DNA of 64,000 bases, taken from the NCBI GenBank assembly GCA_964537685.1, contig CAZICM010000009.1, positions 124,001 to 188,000 of the forward strand, written 5' to 3'. Both the position numbers and the translations under genes were made by a program. Position 1 is the stretch's first letter; the number at the start of each line of letters is the position of its first letter. The stretch is from CAZICM01 sp964537685 (lineage in GTDB: Bacteria > Myxococcota_A > Polyangia > Polyangiales > Polyangiaceae). This document shows positions 37,751 to 46,403 of the stretch, piece by piece. Under the pieces are notes generated by a model. It was not told the origin of the DNA. It worked only from the letters and a program-made list of their open reading frames with translations, and ran no database searches.

Positions 37751-37889
37751 CGATACCTTCCTTAAAGGCCCATGCATCCAAGGCCAATTGCCACATCATC
37801 CCCATTCGATCGCCTGGGGTCTTGTCTTTGAAATCGTCCCGCTCTTCTTCATCATGAAGTGCATGTTTCTGAATCGTGACCTGTCTCAT
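37695..37889 (-). CDS. Small partner of the nucleotidyltransferase
   Basis: 64 aa: an acidic N-terminus, then TPGDRMGMMWQLALDAWAFKEG and a basic end (RHVVVVKRRKG). Short proteins with a T-P-x-R-hydrophobic-W-x-L-T/A-x-D-A-W pattern are often found directly upstream of this kind of nucleotidyltransferase. It starts at ATG 37889 and overlaps the next gene. Which of the two is toxin and which antitoxin is not shown by the sequence. Confidence 0.7.
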   Translation of the reverse strand: MRQVTIQKHALHDEEERDDFKDKTPGDRMGMMWQLALDAWAFKEGIDVEPRLQRHVVVVKRRKG

Positions 37890-38341
37890 GGTTCTTTATC
37901 CGGCGGTTGGTTTGGTCATAGCCCGCCTATGCCTCGGGTGTCAATATCCGACTTAAATCCGTCTCCAAAACCCAACCCCTTCCTCTCCCCATCATCCCAT
38001 GTCCTCACATCCCCATCGTGCCCGAATAAGCCTAGCCTTTGAGACCGGATTCTCCCTATCAAGGCCGGGCCAGCCCATCGATCCATATCCCATCTTTCAA
38101 GTCAACCCTTCAGATGCCCATCCGTCTTAAAGCCGTCCATATCAAAACCCCCTGCGCAGGCCATCCCTCCCAAAACCCTCCCCTTCCAACCCCCTCGCGC
38201 AAGGTATCGCGCGTGGATCGGCCCATCCGGAACCCCCTTGTCCAGCCCATTCATTCATGAATCTCTATGTCGGCAATACTTCCGCAGGTAGGATCGAGTT
38301 GGTGCGGGAACCTATCAAAGGCTTAAATGCCTCGCCCCAGA
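37890..38341. other. Intergenic region with repeat copy 2
   Basis: 452 bp between the 64-aa gene and the end of the Ser/Gly-rich lipoprotein gene, both minus strand. Besides the 56-bp repeat it is C/T-rich on the plus strand and holds the short palindrome ATTCATGAAT near 38262-38272. No believable gene, terminator or promoter consensus was found. Confidence 0.5.
37966..38021. repeat. 56-bp direct repeat, copy 2
   Basis: Second copy of 37217-37272, with one visible mismatch (CCC versus CTC after ATGT). It lies about 75 bp upstream of the 64-aa gene. The two copies bracket the nucleotidyltransferase pair, spaced about 750 bp. Confidence 0.9.
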
Positions 38342-40135
38342 TTAAGGCGTCACAATACCCGTGAATATCTGCGCATATGAGCTGTGCGACGAATAATAAA
38401 ACGGCTTCGCCAAGTCATCGTTGTCCTGCACCTGGGCCGTCACCTCAAAATAATAATGCCTCCCCGCCTCCATCACCCCCTCGGGCACTTCCGCGCTTGT
38501 CCCCTTCGTCGTGATAAACGCCACATTGCGCCGCCGCTGAGTCGTCATGTCCGGCAAGGTTTTGTCGGTTAGATCCACCACGCGCACACTGTAATGCGTG
38601 GGTGTCCCCATCGCGGGCGCACTCCACGAAATCATAGGCATTACCCCTACGCCCGCCGTTACCTGATCATAAGGCGTATCCTTTCCACCAACCTTGATTC
38701 CCGTCGGGAAGCTAACCACAGGCATAATCGCCTTCCCCGATAGCTCCGACGGTGGTGCCAATACACTGATCGCACCTCGCACCCGCTCCGATGTCGCGTC
38801 GGGCAAGAGCTGCGTTACCCGGTTCTGAAAATAGAAATAGAAGTTGGCTAGCTCCTGTCCATCGGAAAATGGATTTCCATAGGCATAGGTATGAGCATAA
38901 TCTCCCGGCAGCACGTCCATACCAGGATCGCATTGGGTCGCGCATACCCCTAAATCGCAATTCGCTCCTTGGCATGCCGGATCGGGATTCGAATAGACCA
39001 AACCCGGGTTTACCGTGCTGCTCAGCAGATAAGCAATGGTTCCAATCGCCGGCTCGGGGGCTCCAGGTTCATAATAGATGCTCATGTCCAAGTAACTAAG
39101 GGTGCGAGGGATACCCGTAAGAAGGGCATTCCAAGCCGACCCTTTGTAATCCAAGGCGAACATCTTCTGGGGAACCGCCTTGAAATCGCCTGAAACCATC
39201 GATGTCCCGCCGTCCGTCATGGTAAAAGGCGCGGGCGTAAACGACTCCTCCACAGCCATAAAGGTATGGCCATTCCAAGGATTTCCATCCGGCGTGGCCA
39301 TGCCCACGCTATGCCTTACGCCGTGGAGGATCGCCAGTTCATCCCCTTTGCTGCCCTCAATCAGCGGGTTTGGCGTTAATCCAAAGCCAATCAGCATTCC
39401 AAAGATGTCCTCGCTCCAGTTGGAGAATTGGGTATCTCCATTCTGAGGTGTACCCGAGGAGGACCATCCACCCCAGGCTGAGGCATTCTGCGACATAAAA
39501 ATAAGCTCATCGTCCAGAGGCTGAATCACATTTCCTTGTCCATCTTCGGTGTAGGCTTGCCAAGGCACGCTCAGGTTTGCGCTGATGGAAAGGAAAGTGG
39601 ATTGGGTCATGCTTTTTAAATCAGAGCGATGGCTCATGATTCGCCCAAGATCGAGAACCCGCGCATCGGTGACAACGACCGTTTTCGCCGGCTTCGCGCT
39701 TGGATCGTTGGCAGGCGGCGGGCTGGTCAGCACAAGCTGATAAGGTCCATCGGGCACATCGGGGATACTGATATTTCCTTCGGCGTCGATCGAACCTGGG
39801 TAGGATTTGCGCGCCGCACCCTCGCCGACGATGGCCTCGATGCTTGTCCAGTCGGAAGAGCGAGGGAGAATTTGCTCGCCTGTGGTTGGCCTAAATATAT
39901 TCTTTGCGGTTCCGGTGATGCCCGTGGCCGAGCCGCCGCCCGAACCGCCGCCCGAACCATTGCCGCCCGAGCCATTGCCGCCCGAGCCATCGCCCCCCGA
40001 ACCGCTGCTGCTGGAGCTGCTCCCACTGGAGCTGCTGCTGGAGCTGCTGCTGTTATTACCGGTCTCGTTACCGCCGCAGGCCAAAGCCCCGAGGGTGAAC
40101 AGAGGAAGAATAAAATAAGAGAGAAAGATTCGCAT
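38342..40135 (-). CDS. Large lipoprotein with Ser/Gly-rich linker and carboxypeptidase-regulatory-like domain
   Basis: 597 aa from ATG 40135: MRIFLSYFILPLFTLGALAC gives a lipobox. Then comes a low-complexity Ser and Gly/Asn stretch of about 50 residues, typical of myxobacterial surface lipoproteins. The next part (ITGTAKNIFRPTTGEQIL...GNISIPDVPDGPYQLVLTS) is a beta-sandwich of the carboxypeptidase-regulatory type. The rest is unrecognised, with paired Cys (DPACQGANCDLGVCATQCD) and a fibronectin-like C-terminal domain. The frame continues upstream to 40432 without coding character. Confidence 0.8.
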   Translation of the reverse strand: MRIFLSYFILPLFTLGALACGGNETGNNSSSSSSSSSGSSSSSSGSGGDGSGGNGSGGNGSGGGSGGGSATGITGTAKNIFRPTTGEQILPRSSDWTSIEAIVGEGAARKSYPGSIDAEGNISIPDVPDGPYQLVLTSPPPANDPSAKPAKTVVVTDARVLDLGRIMSHRSDLKSMTQSTFLSISANLSVPWQAYTEDGQGNVIQPLDDELIFMSQNASAWGGWSSSGTPQNGDTQFSNWSEDIFGMLIGFGLTPNPLIEGSKGDELAILHGVRHSVGMATPDGNPWNGHTFMAVEESFTPAPFTMTDGGTSMVSGDFKAVPQKMFALDYKGSAWNALLTGIPRTLSYLDMSIYYEPGAPEPAIGTIAYLLSSTVNPGLVYSNPDPACQGANCDLGVCATQCDPGMDVLPGDYAHTYAYGNPFSDGQELANFYFYFQNRVTQLLPDATSERVRGAISVLAPPSELSGKAIMPVVSFPTGIKVGGKDTPYDQVTAGVGVMPMISWSAPAMGTPTHYSVRVVDLTDKTLPDMTTQRRRNVAFITTKGTSAEVPEGVMEAGRHYYFEVTAQVQDNDDLAKPFYYSSHSSYAQIFTGIVTP

Positions 40136-40282
40136 AAATGCTCCTTGAATGACCGGTGAACTCGGCTTGTGCCGATAACCGGAGGCTGAGTATATCAGGG
40201 CTTCTTGGCGTCTACCCTCCCAATTCTCTTCCCCCAATTCTCTAGTTGACACGTCGGAATACTCAACAATAAGCTCACCCGC

Positions 40283-41950
40283 ATGTTGTACGACCCCGAG
40301 ATGGTGGCCCGCGCCATCGAACAATATGCCGAGCAAGTCCAGCAGTTTACCCGCGGCGAACTCTCTCCCGAACAGTTCCGCCCGCTTCGCTTGGGAATGG
40401 GGCTCTATGCCCAGCTCGCCCATGTTCAACATATGCAGCGCATCAAAATCTCAGGCGGCCAACTCACCGCCAAACAAGTCGAAGCGATCGCCGACGTTAC
40501 CGAACGCTGGGGCCTGGGCCTCGCTCATGTAACAACCCGTCAGGATCTGCAAATTCATCATCTATCGCTGGAAGATTCGGTCGATGTACAGCGGGCGCTC
40601 TTGGATGCGGGGGTCGTCACCGTGGGCGCCTGCGCCGATGCCGTGCGCAATGTGACCGCTTCTCATTTTGCCGGCGTGCTGCCCGATGAAGTCTTCGATG
40701 TTACGCCCCACGCCCATGCCATTACGCATTATTTTATGTTTCATGCCCAGAATCGAAGGCTGCCCCGTAAATTTAAAATCGGCCTATCGGGCAGTCCCCG
40801 CGATATCGCTCAGGCGATGATTAACGATGTAGGGCTCTTTGCGCGGCATAGCGATGAAGGGCGGGGTTTTGGGGTATATGTGGCTGGAGGGCTGGGTTCT
40901 ACGCCCGAAATCGCTCATCTGTGGAAGCCGTTTTTGCCCGAGCGCGATTTGCTTTCGGCTTGCGAGGCTGTGATGGGTGTGTTTTTCCGCGACGGCGAGC
41001 GGAAGAATCGAAAGAAGGCGCGCTTAAAGTTTTTGTTGCGCAAGGTGGGCGAGGCCGAATTTATCAGGCGTCTGGACGAGGAATTTGATCGCATTGTGGC
41101 CGATCACGGCCCGGAAAATGAACGGAAACTCGCCGAACTGATGGCATCTTACCGAGAGAGCGAGGCGCCGCCGCAGCTTCTGCCGGGGGGCGAATCGCTG
41201 GGGGATGCGGCGTTTGCCCGCTGGAAACGCACCAATACCATCGCTCAGCAACAGGCCGGCTATCGGGTCGTGATTCTAAAACTTCCGCTCGGCGATATTA
41301 GCGCCGAACAATTGCGCCAAGTCGCTCGTTTATGCGGTGCATATGGCAATGGCGAAGTCCGCATGACCAACAACCAGAATATTGTGATGCGCTGGGTGCC
41401 CGAGGGCGCGCTATATCCTCTATTTAGAGAGCTTTCCAAGGTGAGCCTAGCGGAGCCGGATGCCGATCATATTAGCGACGTGGTGAGCTGTCCGGGCGGG
41501 GATTATTGTTCGCTGGCCATAACCAAGAGCATGGGCGTAGCGGCGCAGATTCGGACGCATTTAGCGGCGATGAGCGGACGGGGCGAGGCCGACGATCTGA
41601 TTCGGACGATAGGGCCATTTGACATTAAAATATCGGGCTGTCCCAATTCTTGTGGACAGCATCATGTCGCCGACATTGGGTTGACGGGCGTAATGGCCAA
41701 GGATGCTGAAGGTGTGGAACGGCCGCATTATTCGCTGAGGGTAGGTGGGGGTGTGGGATTGGATGCGAAATTGGGAGAGCGAATGGATGGTCGTGTACCC
41801 GAGGGCGAGACGCCGAAGGTGATTGCGGCGATAGCATCGTATTATGTGGCGCAGCGGGTGGAAGGGGAACGTTTTCGTGAATTTGTAGAGCGGGTGGGCG
41901 TGCAAGCCATAACCAAAGTGGGATTTGCGGTAGCCCAAGGGGTAATTTAG
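40283..41950 (+). CDS. Siroheme nitrite/sulfite reductase
   Basis: 555 aa. Ferredoxin-type assimilatory reductase that takes sulfite to sulfide or nitrite to ammonia with siroheme and one 4Fe-4S cluster. The ligand Cys residues are in SCPGGDYCSLA and SGCPNSCGQHH (C-x5-C and C-x3-C). The duplicated half-domains, LRLGMGLYAQLAHV...TTRQDLQIHHL and VRMTNNQNIVMRWV, are typical. Sulfite and nitrite reductases cannot be distinguished by eye. No cysG, cysH or nasA genes adjoin. The start is ATG 40283. Confidence 0.92.
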   Translation: MLYDPEMVARAIEQYAEQVQQFTRGELSPEQFRPLRLGMGLYAQLAHVQHMQRIKISGGQLTAKQVEAIADVTERWGLGLAHVTTRQDLQIHHLSLEDSVDVQRALLDAGVVTVGACADAVRNVTASHFAGVLPDEVFDVTPHAHAITHYFMFHAQNRRLPRKFKIGLSGSPRDIAQAMINDVGLFARHSDEGRGFGVYVAGGLGSTPEIAHLWKPFLPERDLLSACEAVMGVFFRDGERKNRKKARLKFLLRKVGEAEFIRRLDEEFDRIVADHGPENERKLAELMASYRESEAPPQLLPGGESLGDAAFARWKRTNTIAQQQAGYRVVILKLPLGDISAEQLRQVARLCGAYGNGEVRMTNNQNIVMRWVPEGALYPLFRELSKVSLAEPDADHISDVVSCPGGDYCSLAITKSMGVAAQIRTHLAAMSGRGEADDLIRTIGPFDIKISGCPNSCGQHHVADIGLTGVMAKDAEGVERPHYSLRVGGGVGLDAKLGERMDGRVPEGETPKVIAAIASYYVAQRVEGERFREFVERVGVQAITKVGFAVAQGVI

Positions 41951-42023
41951 CGGGGCGGGATGCGATACGAAATTCGCCAGCACTGTCTGGACACGACCCC
42001 AATAACGCCGTTAGAGTGATTCG

Positions 42024-42587
42024 ATGCAAGAACTCAGCGCGCTTCTCACCACACTTAGGAACGCTCCCGATATCGACGGTACAGAGTGTCATGCCACGGC
42101 AACAAGAGTCTGCGAGATTCTCTGCGGCCAATCGCCGGGGCAATGTGCAGCGGGCACGCTGCAGGAATTCAAAACCGCACTCGATCAGGCATCTACATCC
42201 GATCGAAACGCTGTCTATCGGGTCGATGTCCCCGACCTTGGACACTCGTTCGCGGTGATACAATGCCGCCGCGAAATCATGATCGTGCAGTCTTGGCAAG
42301 GCTGCTATTCGCTGCGTGAATGGCTGGCTGCAGCCAATCCGGTTCAGTCGATCGCCAACAACAGATATCTGCCAAGAAAGGGTGCCATGGACATCGATAT
42401 CTTTAAACTATGCCTCAACATTTTGTCGCAAATGTTCGCGAACAAGAATCAGCAGAGGGTCGCCGAGCTGGCACAAGAGTTGTTCAACCCCACCGGAGCG
42501 AAGGTGGCTGCGCTTGGGATTACGCTCAACACCAAGTTGAAATTAAGCAGTACCCTCGATGTGAAGTTTTCAAGGTACTATTTCTGA
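42024..42587 (+). CDS. Orphan protein, possible cysteine-peptidase-like effector
   Basis: 187 aa, unrecognised, with base composition less GC-rich than its neighbours. The N-terminal half has a Cys cluster (TECHATATRVCEILCGQSPGQC), then VDVPDLGHSFAVIQCRREIMIVQSWQGCYSL. A Cys helix followed by GHxxxV and a hydrophobic strand resembles papain-like or NlpC-type cores, but the match is weak. The C-terminal half is helical with a final beta hairpin. No signal peptide. It could be an effector or toxin domain; no immunity gene is apparent. Confidence 0.5.
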   Translation: MQELSALLTTLRNAPDIDGTECHATATRVCEILCGQSPGQCAAGTLQEFKTALDQASTSDRNAVYRVDVPDLGHSFAVIQCRREIMIVQSWQGCYSLREWLAAANPVQSIANNRYLPRKGAMDIDIFKLCLNILSQMFANKNQQRVAELAQELFNPTGAKVAALGITLNTKLKLSSTLDVKFSRYYF

Positions 42588-42989
42588 ATGTTGGCCTCCC
42601 ACGGCACTCGTCATTGTATAGCACGGGGGGCCGGCGCTTCATCGGCGGCTTAGAATCTCCAGGAGCTGTTCGCCGATCCCAATTGGCTCCTCAAAGGCGT
42701 TTCATATCGATCCGGCGGCCCCTTGACGGAGAAACATGCTCGTGTATTCGCGTTTCGGAGCCTCCAGATCAAGTCATCTCGGGGTTGAAGTAGCGCTTCG
42801 GCGGCCCCATTGCAGGGCCATCTCATGTTGAGAAGCGATTCGGAGACGCCGGATGGGGCCAAACAGGTTATGCGGTGCTGAACCGGCGCCGTCGGTTCGA
42901 AACAATCAAGGCGAGAGGAACGGTTCGAAGACGCCGGAGCACGAGATCACGCCTGTGAGGGGCAAGACCGTAGACCATGGCAAACAACT
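42588..42989. other. Non-coding or decayed region
   Basis: 402 bp with no convincing open frame on either strand. It contains two related short blocks starting CGGCGGCCCC (near 42711 and 42798) and several other partial self-similarities, suggesting a decayed sequence. No tRNA, transposase remnant or terminator could be identified. Confidence 0.45.
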
Positions 42990-43934
42990 TCAGGCCGCCG
43001 AACCCTTCAGCTCCGTGAGATAGCGCTTGCGAAAGAACAGTGTCGGGGCATCCGTGCGCACCGAACGCTCCTCCCCGGCAGGCGGTATCTCTGCTGGAAC
43101 CGACGATTCAATAATCGCCAGGTCCTCCATCGCAATCTTCCGGTTGGTCCGATTAAATATCGCGTCCAGAAACGGGCTGGTCATAAAATCACGCGCCATC
43201 GTCATCATCATGCGGGTCCGTGTTGCATCAATCGGCACGCAGGCCACCATCATCATCAACAGCTTCCCCGGCGCTGGAATGTGCAAGTTCATCTGGTTCG
43301 GCCACCGAAAATCCAGCGATCCAGGTTCGTCTTTCCCATCAATTTTAATCCGCGTATGTAGCCCCCATGGACGCTCGTCCATTTCAATGTCCATCCGTTG
43401 ACCCGCCCGCTCCACTAGATTCTTCCCTATTGTCTTTCGGTGCACAAAAGGTAAATGGGGCCAGTCCAGCATATTCTCCATCGCCCGCGTCCAATGGGTA
43501 TTGCACTCGATATCAGACCCAGACACCCGCACCCCAGGCCGTTCCAGCGATTCGTGGACCTGTGGTTCATCCGGTGGCGTTTCGATCGGTGCGGTGTAGA
43601 TCCAAATTTGCCCCCCAAGCTCCCTGGTTGGAACAGTGGTCCCACGCAACATCGGCAGCTTCGCGTCCGGGTTCCATGGCACATGACAGACCTCGCCGTC
43701 TCCTCCAAAACGCCACCCGTGAAACGGACACTCCAAGCATCCTTCCCGCATCCGCCCCAGCGAGAGAGCCACGCCCCGGTGCGGACATCGATCGAGCATC
43801 GCTCTTGCCCGGCCTTCCTTGTCCCGGAATAGCACCAGCCCTTCGCCTGCTACTTTTACCCCCATCGGCGCCTTCTTTTGCAGTCGCGCCGATAATGCCA
43901 CTGGAGTCCAGACCCGCGCAAAGCCTTCAAACAT
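42990..43934 (-). CDS. Rieske non-heme iron oxygenase, ring-hydroxylating type
   Basis: 314 aa. The Rieske 2Fe-2S motif is CPHRGVALSLG and CPFHGWRF (residues about 49-75). The mononuclear iron site is in ENMLDWPHLPFVH near residue 155, giving D-x2-H-x4-H. This is the alpha-subunit type used for hydroxylation, demethylation or desaturation; the substrate is unknown. No reductase or ferredoxin gene adjoins. It is followed on the same strand by the helicase gene, whose 5' end is about 2.2 kb away. Confidence 0.88.
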   Translation of the reverse strand: MFEGFARVWTPVALSARLQKKAPMGVKVAGEGLVLFRDKEGRARAMLDRCPHRGVALSLGRMREGCLECPFHGWRFGGDGEVCHVPWNPDAKLPMLRGTTVPTRELGGQIWIYTAPIETPPDEPQVHESLERPGVRVSGSDIECNTHWTRAMENMLDWPHLPFVHRKTIGKNLVERAGQRMDIEMDERPWGLHTRIKIDGKDEPGSLDFRWPNQMNLHIPAPGKLLMMMVACVPIDATRTRMMMTMARDFMTSPFLDAIFNRTNRKIAMEDLAIIESSVPAEIPPAGEERSVRTDAPTLFFRKRYLTELKGSAA

Positions 43935-44020
43935 GAGTCACCTCGTTGGTTGTGGAGGGCTTGGTGCTTTGTCGTCCCTTCGTCAAGGGGTAGACAGGGA
44001 TGGATGTGATGGCCGGGGAT

Positions 44021-46162
44021 TTATCTAGCTTGGGGCCGGCGCAACATCGGAGGCTGAAAATCTCCGCCGGCCGCTTCAAAATTGGGTTTGCCAAAGGAAA
44101 TCGCCGCCAGTACCGATGCCGCTCCCGATTTGGTTTGGTTGAGTTCAGGGGCGGTTTGGGTCATCTCTAAGCGCTCTTCAATGAGTTCGGCCGGAATATC
44201 CAATAAAAAACGGCTGGGTGTGCGGGCGATGATTTTCCCCCGGGCGCCCCGCTGTTTGGAACGGCTTAAATACAAACGTTCTTTGGCGCGGGTAACGGCC
44301 ACATAAAAGAGCCGGCGTTCTTCATCGATGCTATGCCCCACAATTTCTTCATCGTCGGAGCCGGATACAGGCGCCGCATCCGTGACCCGTTCGGTCAGCG
44401 AGCGCAAATGAGGCATGAGCCCTTCTTCAAGGCCGATCACAAACACAAAACGAAACTCCAGACCCTTGGCGCCGTGCATGGTCGTTAGCGTAACCCGGTC
44501 TTCGGCGCTTTCTTCGGCTTCCTGTTCCCGAAGCGAAATCAGCCTTAAAAATTCGGCAAAGGCTTGGGCTCCAGGGGGAAAGCGAGCATCTCGGCGCGCA
44601 AAAAGCTGGACCAAACTATCGATATTGCCCAGGCGGCGTGCGGCGATTTGTCCCGAGGAAGCCACCAAAACATCTTCGGCAATGCCTGCCTCTGCGATGA
44701 GGGCCTTGGTGATTTCCGCGCTGGGCTCGTTCTTTTCAAAGCGCTGGCGAATGGATTCGACAATACGGGCAAAAGCCCGGCATCCCTCGACGGCGGGCGA
44801 GGGCAAATCTTTTACGGTATGAGGCCGGCTGACAATGGCCCATAACGAGCTATCCCGGGCCGTGGCATTGGCCGATAGTTTTTGAATGGCCGCGTCGCCG
44901 ATGCCCCGCGCCGGATAATTCAATACCCTTCGAAGAGATACTTCATCGCTGGGGTCGAGGGCCGTCCGAAGATAGGCGCAGATATCTTTGACTTCCTTGC
45001 GTTCGTAAAACTGAGTGCCGCCCACCAGCCGGAAGGGAATTTGCCTTTCCTTGAGAGCGCTTTCAATGGGGGCCGATTGAAGGTTGGATCGGTATAACAC
45101 CGCGATATCCTTGGGCCTTACCCCTTGCCGTTCGATCAGCCGGGAAATCTCCGTTCCCACAAAGCTCGATTCCACATCGGGATCGGCGCATATCACCGAT
45201 TGCACTTTATCGCCGCCCAGCTTGGCCGCGATTAAGGTCTTTTTATGGCGCCGGCCCGTCGAGCGGGCGAGTACCGCATTGGCTACATCCAAAATCGACT
45301 TGGAAGAGCGGTAGTTGTGCTCGAGTTTTACGACTTTGGCGCCGGTGAAATGCCGTTCAAAATCGAGAATATTCCGGACATCGGCGCCGCGCCAGGCATA
45401 GATCGATTGATCGTCGTCGCCGACGACGCATACATTTTTATGTTCGCCGGCCAAAAGCCTGACCAGCTCGAGCTGGGCCCGGTTGGTGTCTTGATATTCG
45501 TCGACGATGACATAGCGAAAACGCATTCTCCAGCGCTCGAGCACGTCGGGGCGGCGCTTCCATAGATTCACCACCTCGCAAATCAAATCGTCGAAATCAA
45601 AAGCCTGTAGCGATTTCAGCGCGGCGATATAACGGGGATAAACAATAGAGGCCAATTCATCGTATTCATCGACGCCTTTGCCCTCCAGTTCGGAAAGCCT
45701 CCATGCCTCGGGCTCGACAAAGGCGTTCTTGGCGTTGGAAATGCGCGTTAAAATCGCATAAATATCGAGGTTTTTGCCCGTGCGCACATGGCGCAGAATT
45801 TCCCGGACGATGCTTGCCGCATCCGCTTGATCGACAATGGCAAACGAAGATCCCCGAAGATGAAGCGCCCGGGTCTCGGCGCCCAGTACATCCAATCCAA
45901 AGCGATGAAAGGTGCATACTTTTAATTCTTTGGCGACTTTTGAGCCCACCAGCGAACACACGCGTTCATGCATTTCGCCCGCGGCTTTGTTGGTAAAGGT
46001 CATCGCCAAAATATTTCGCGCGGCCACGCCCCGTTCAATCAGCCTGGCCACGCGCTGCGTCACGACCCGGGTTTTGCCGGAGCCCGCGCCTGCCAGCACC
46101 AAAAGCGGGCCTAGCGAATGCTCTACGGCACTACGCTGAGATGGATTGAGTTCCGCGCTCAC
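44021..46162 (-). CDS. UvrD/Rep-family DNA helicase (PcrA-like)
   Basis: 713 aa superfamily 1 helicase for DNA repair or replication restart. Motifs in order: LNPSQRSAVEH (Q motif), AGAGSGKT (Walker A), MTFTNKAAGEM (Ia), VDEYQDTN (II), DDDQSIYAWRGAD (III), EHNYRSS (IV), TMHGAKGLEF (V) and VAVTRAKERLY (VI). All are intact. The length is typical of PcrA/UvrD/Rep. Its start lies 117 bp from structured element A. Confidence 0.95.
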   Translation of the reverse strand: MSAELNPSQRSAVEHSLGPLLVLAGAGSGKTRVVTQRVARLIERGVAARNILAMTFTNKAAGEMHERVCSLVGSKVAKELKVCTFHRFGLDVLGAETRALHLRGSSFAIVDQADAASIVREILRHVRTGKNLDIYAILTRISNAKNAFVEPEAWRLSELEGKGVDEYDELASIVYPRYIAALKSLQAFDFDDLICEVVNLWKRRPDVLERWRMRFRYVIVDEYQDTNRAQLELVRLLAGEHKNVCVVGDDDQSIYAWRGADVRNILDFERHFTGAKVVKLEHNYRSSKSILDVANAVLARSTGRRHKKTLIAAKLGGDKVQSVICADPDVESSFVGTEISRLIERQGVRPKDIAVLYRSNLQSAPIESALKERQIPFRLVGGTQFYERKEVKDICAYLRTALDPSDEVSLRRVLNYPARGIGDAAIQKLSANATARDSSLWAIVSRPHTVKDLPSPAVEGCRAFARIVESIRQRFEKNEPSAEITKALIAEAGIAEDVLVASSGQIAARRLGNIDSLVQLFARRDARFPPGAQAFAEFLRLISLREQEAEESAEDRVTLTTMHGAKGLEFRFVFVIGLEEGLMPHLRSLTERVTDAAPVSGSDDEEIVGHSIDEERRLFYVAVTRAKERLYLSRSKQRGARGKIIARTPSRFLLDIPAELIEERLEMTQTAPELNQTKSGAASVLAAISFGKPNFEAAGGDFQPPMLRRPQAR

Positions 46163-46278
46163 GGCGCCTCGTTATCACGTAAAGGCCGCGGCGCGGATAA
46201 GGTTTTTAGGGTGGGGATTTTGGGGTGAACGGAAGGATCGGGAATGCAGCCGAAGCTGTGGCTCGATGGCGGGATTTT

Positions 46279-46403
46279 AGAGGGAGTCCTACAGGGCGTT
46301 GCGAGGCTTTCGTAGCTAGGGAGGACGACGGAGCCGTACATTGTACGGTGACGGAGGACGACCGAAGATACGGAAGCCGCAGCAGCCCTGTAGGATTCCC
46401 TCT
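46279..46403 (+). ncRNA. Structured repeat element, copy A
   Basis: Outer stem P1 pairs AGAGGGAGTCCTACAGGGC (46279-46297) with 46385-46403 (19 bp, one G-T). P2 pairs GGCTTTCGTA (46305-46314) with TACGGAAGCC (46369-46378). P3 pairs CCGTACA (46334-46340) with TGTACGG (46342-46348). Unpaired conserved blocks include GCTAGGGAGGA and GACGACCGAAG. The 87 bases inside P1 align without gaps to copy B on the opposite strand, about 57 of 87 identical. The right arm touches the stop codon of the lipoprotein gene. Whether it acts as RNA or as a DNA hairpin (mobile element) is open; the RNA type is my best label. Confidence 0.6.

Noticed and set aside
39930..40060. Short tandem repeats near 40 kb
   Set aside because: They encode the Ser and Gly/Asn linker of the lipoprotein; coding low complexity.
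40246..40274. TTGACA box before the siroheme reductase
   Set aside because: No acceptable -10 box lies at the right spacing and the position is too close to the ATG.
42895..42905. GGTTCGA-like motif as a tRNA T-arm
   Set aside because: No acceptor stem or cloverleaf can be drawn around it; no tRNA found in the window.
46159..46341. 60-codon minus-strand frame through element A
   Set aside because: It exists only because the element is free of stops; no start context, and the structural signal explains the sequence better.
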